DNA of 64,000 bases. Source: Flaccisagitta enflata (Eukaryota; Chaetognatha; Sagittoidea; Aphragmophora). Below are positions 62,210 to 64,000 of this stretch, one piece after another. The translations under genes and the position numbers were made by a program. The stretch covers positions 12,462,001-12,526,000 of the forward strand of contig OZ231128.1 of the NCBI GenBank assembly GCA_965153355.1, in the 5' to 3' direction. The notes beneath the pieces are model-generated. The model saw only the letters and a list, made by a program, of their open reading frames with translations, ran no database searches and was not told the origin of the DNA. Numbering within the stretch: the first letter of the stretch is position 1; every line of letters starts with the position of its first letter.

Positions 62210-63135
62210 AAGAGTGAGAGAGAGAAAGAGTGAGAGAGAGAAAGAGTGAGAGAGAGAAAGAGTGAGAGAGAGAAAGAGTGAGAGAGAGAAAGAGTGAGAG
62301 AGAGAAAGAGTGAGAGAGAGAAAGAGTGAGAGAGAGAAAGAGTGAGAGAGAGAAAGAGTGAGAGAGAGAAAGAGTGAGAGAGAGAAAGAGTGAGAGAGAG
62401 AAAGAGTGAGAGAGAGAAAGAGTGAGAGAGAGAAAGAGTGAGAGAGAGAAAGAGTGAGAGAGAGAAAGAGTGAGAGAGAGAAAGAGTGAGAGAGAGAGAG
62501 AGTGAGAGAGAAAGATGAGTATATAAGAGTGAGAGAGAGAGAGGAGAGAGAGAAAGAGGAGAGAGAGAAAGAGAGAGAGAGAGAAAGAGTGAGAGAGAGA
62601 AAGAGTGAGAGAGAGAAAGAGTGAGAGAGAGAAAGAGTGAGAGAGAGAAAGAGTGAGAGAGAGAAAGAGTGAGAGAGAGAAAGAGTGAGAGAGAGAAAGA
62701 GTGAGAGAGAGAAAGAGTGAGAGAGAGAAAGAAAGAGTGAGAGAGAGAAAGATGGGAGAGGAGAGAAAGAGAGAGAGAGAAAAAAAAAAAAAAGAGTGAG
62801 AGAGAGAAAGAGTGAGAGAGAGAAAGAGGAGAGAGAGAAGGAGAGAGAAAGAGAGAGAGAGAGTAAGAAAGACGTGTGCTCTTCCGATCTTGAGAGAGTA
62901 AGAAAGAGTGAGAGAGAGTAAGAAAGAGTGAGAGAGAGTAAGAAAGAGTGAGAGAGAGTAAGAGAGAGTGAGAGAGAGTAAGAGAGAGTAAGAGAGAGTG
63001 AGAGAGAGTAAGAGAGAGTAAGAGAGAGTGAGAGAGAGTAAGAGAGAGTAAGAGAGAGTAAGAGAGAGTAAGAGAGAGTAAGAGAGAGTAAGAGAGAGTA
63101 AGAGAGAGTAAGAGAGAGTAAGAGAGAGTAAGAAA
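61419..63135. repeat. 16-bp (GAGTGAGAGAGAGAAA)n array, ~1.7 kb
   Basis: Very uniform GAGTGAGAGAGAGAAA units over most of the tract, changing to GAGAGTAAGA units after 62890. An ATATATATAT island lies at about 61540-61578. Minus-strand frames of 600 or more residues (SLSHSFSLSLFLSLTL) are artefacts of the period. Confidence 0.95.
62871..62890 (+). other. Illumina sequencing adapter contamination
   Basis: GACGTGTGCTCTTCCGATCT is the 3' part of the standard Illumina/TruSeq read-2 adapter. It breaks the repeat and coincides with a change in repeat unit. On the minus strand it yields the contamination peptides KIGRAHV and DRKSTRL. Confidence 0.95.
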
Positions 63136-63300
63136 GGAGGAGAAGGAGAAGAAGGAGAAGGAGAAGGAGAAGGAGAAGGAGAAGAAGAATACGAAGAAGG
63201 AGAAGGAGAAGGAGAAGAAGAATACGAAGAAGGAGAAGGAGAAGGAGAAGAAGAATACGAAGAAGGAGAAGGAGAAGAAGAATACGAAGAAGGAGAAAAA
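63136..63300. repeat. (GAAGGA)n/(GAAGAATAC) repeat
   Basis: GGAGAAGGAGAAG units with about four GAAGAATACGAAGAAGGAG higher-order copies. Confidence 0.92.
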
Positions 63301-63519
63301 GACATCAAAGCGTCCCTCGCGTTGGATGCAAAGTCCAAAACTGGTTTTTGCTTGTTCGTTCTCCAAACCTATTCAAAATGGTTTTGAAATGATCTATGAT
63401 TACTCCCAACTCGAATCCATGTCATTTTCATTCAATTAGTCAAAAGTACCTCGAAAATGTTCTTATTTTATTTGGTCTCCTAGCTTGCACGCGGTTGTTG
63501 TAGTGGTTGTTGTTGTGGA

Positions 63520-63877
63520 TCATGTCAAAATTCTGGGATTTTACCGTCCATCCCATACTAGACCAATATTGACCCCAGGAATCCGAATCTGCACTCAAAA
63601 ATGGTGTCAGGTCAATATTTCAATAGACAACGGCTACATTTCTCAGGTCAAAATACTAGATAAGGTCAAATTTTCAAATTGAAAATTTGTGAATCTGATG
63701 GCAGACTCAAAATCCTTGCAAAAAAATGTGTGAAGAAAGTGTCTTTCTTTTTTTTTTTAATTTTGATTAGAAAACAATTAAAGTTTATATTTTCGATCAA
63801 GATAAGGTCGAATTTAGATAAAAGAGCAATTTTACTCAGTTCTACCCAAAATTTCAAAAAAAAGAAAGACACTTTCT
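63520..63877. mobile_element. Foldback arm related to 59919-61127
   Basis: TTCTGGGATTTTACCGTCCA, CCCCAGGAATCCGAATCTGC, GACAACGGCTACATTTCTCA and AAGAAAGTGTCTTTCTTTTT match the left inner arm of the 60.4-kb element in order. Only a stub of the opposite arm (AAAAAAAGAAAGACACTTTC) remains. Confidence 0.8.
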
Positions 63878-63879
63878 TC

Positions 63880-63940
63880 TGTTACGGATGGACGGAGAAA
63901 GCCTACCTCTCACAGAGTTGCAAGTCTGCAACTACTAAAG
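63880..63940 (+). mobile_element. Family A 3' fragment
   Basis: GTTACGGATGGACGGAGAAA, GCCTACCTCTCACAG, hairpin AGTTGCA-AGTC-TGCAACT, then ACTAAAG. Confidence 0.65.
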
Positions 63941-64000
63941 CTTCAATCTCGATATGAAAGCCATCAAATGTAATTGAAGTTGCTAGCTGGTAAAAAAGTC

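Noticed and set aside
61413-63338. Two minus-strand frames of more than 600 residues
   Set aside because: They are translations of the 16-bp GA-rich array and include an adapter-derived peptide.

Overview
This window looks like nuclear DNA of a metazoan, most likely an invertebrate. It has spliced animal-type genes with short exons and introns of many kilobases, a neurotransmitter-transporter-family gene, a NACHT ATPase, a Kelch beta-propeller protein, and no bacterial-style operons. I cannot place it in a phylum from sequence alone. Simple repeats are extraordinarily abundant: (GA)n, (CA)n, (TTC)n, (GTT)n, (ATTC)n and (GAAA)n arrays reach about 700 bp. Between them lie dispersed repeat families. 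Most long open frames here are translations of microsatellites, not genes.

Coding content, all on the plus strand. Three exons of an SLC6-family Na+-coupled transporter, closest to the SLC6A15/SLC6A17 (NTT4/B0AT2) group, lie at 840-948, 11728-11836 and 13988-14147. They join in phase and encode the end of the cytoplasmic N-terminus through TM3. Two more exons, 44451-44799 and 50422-51706, also join in phase. They encode a very long low-complexity tail with three pure-CAA glutamine tracts (31, 31 and 25 Gln). Short similarity to the SLC6A15/17 C-terminal tail suggests the same gene, but I found no exons for TM4-TM12 in the 30 kb between. Inside that gap sit a NACHT-domain open frame (29448-31556) and a Kelch-repeat exon (31638-32653), only about 80 bp apart.

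Repeat landscape. Family A (about 30 copies or fragments) begins AACAAGGCC, has a short subterminal motif, a variable middle often filled by a copy-specific tandem array, a (GACGGACC)n tract, and ends in a small hairpin followed by TAAAA. The hairpin arms and the 5' subterminal motif change together between subfamilies. Family B (about 12 copies) has inverted GC-rich ends (GCGGCCCC..GGGGCCGC) around a minisatellite. There are also foldback elements with long inverted arms (12803-13394, 20913-21339, 46077-48048, 56097-56939, 59919-61127), a TA-flanked pogo/Tc1-like element (45309-46042), and a 1.6-kb direct duplication (14973-16561 and 27401-28976). Nested insertions show foldback into B and A into foldback.

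Assembly quality. A 20-nt Illumina adapter sequence sits inside a repeat array at 62871-62890. Assembly artefacts must therefore be considered when reading the missing transporter exons and the longest arrays.
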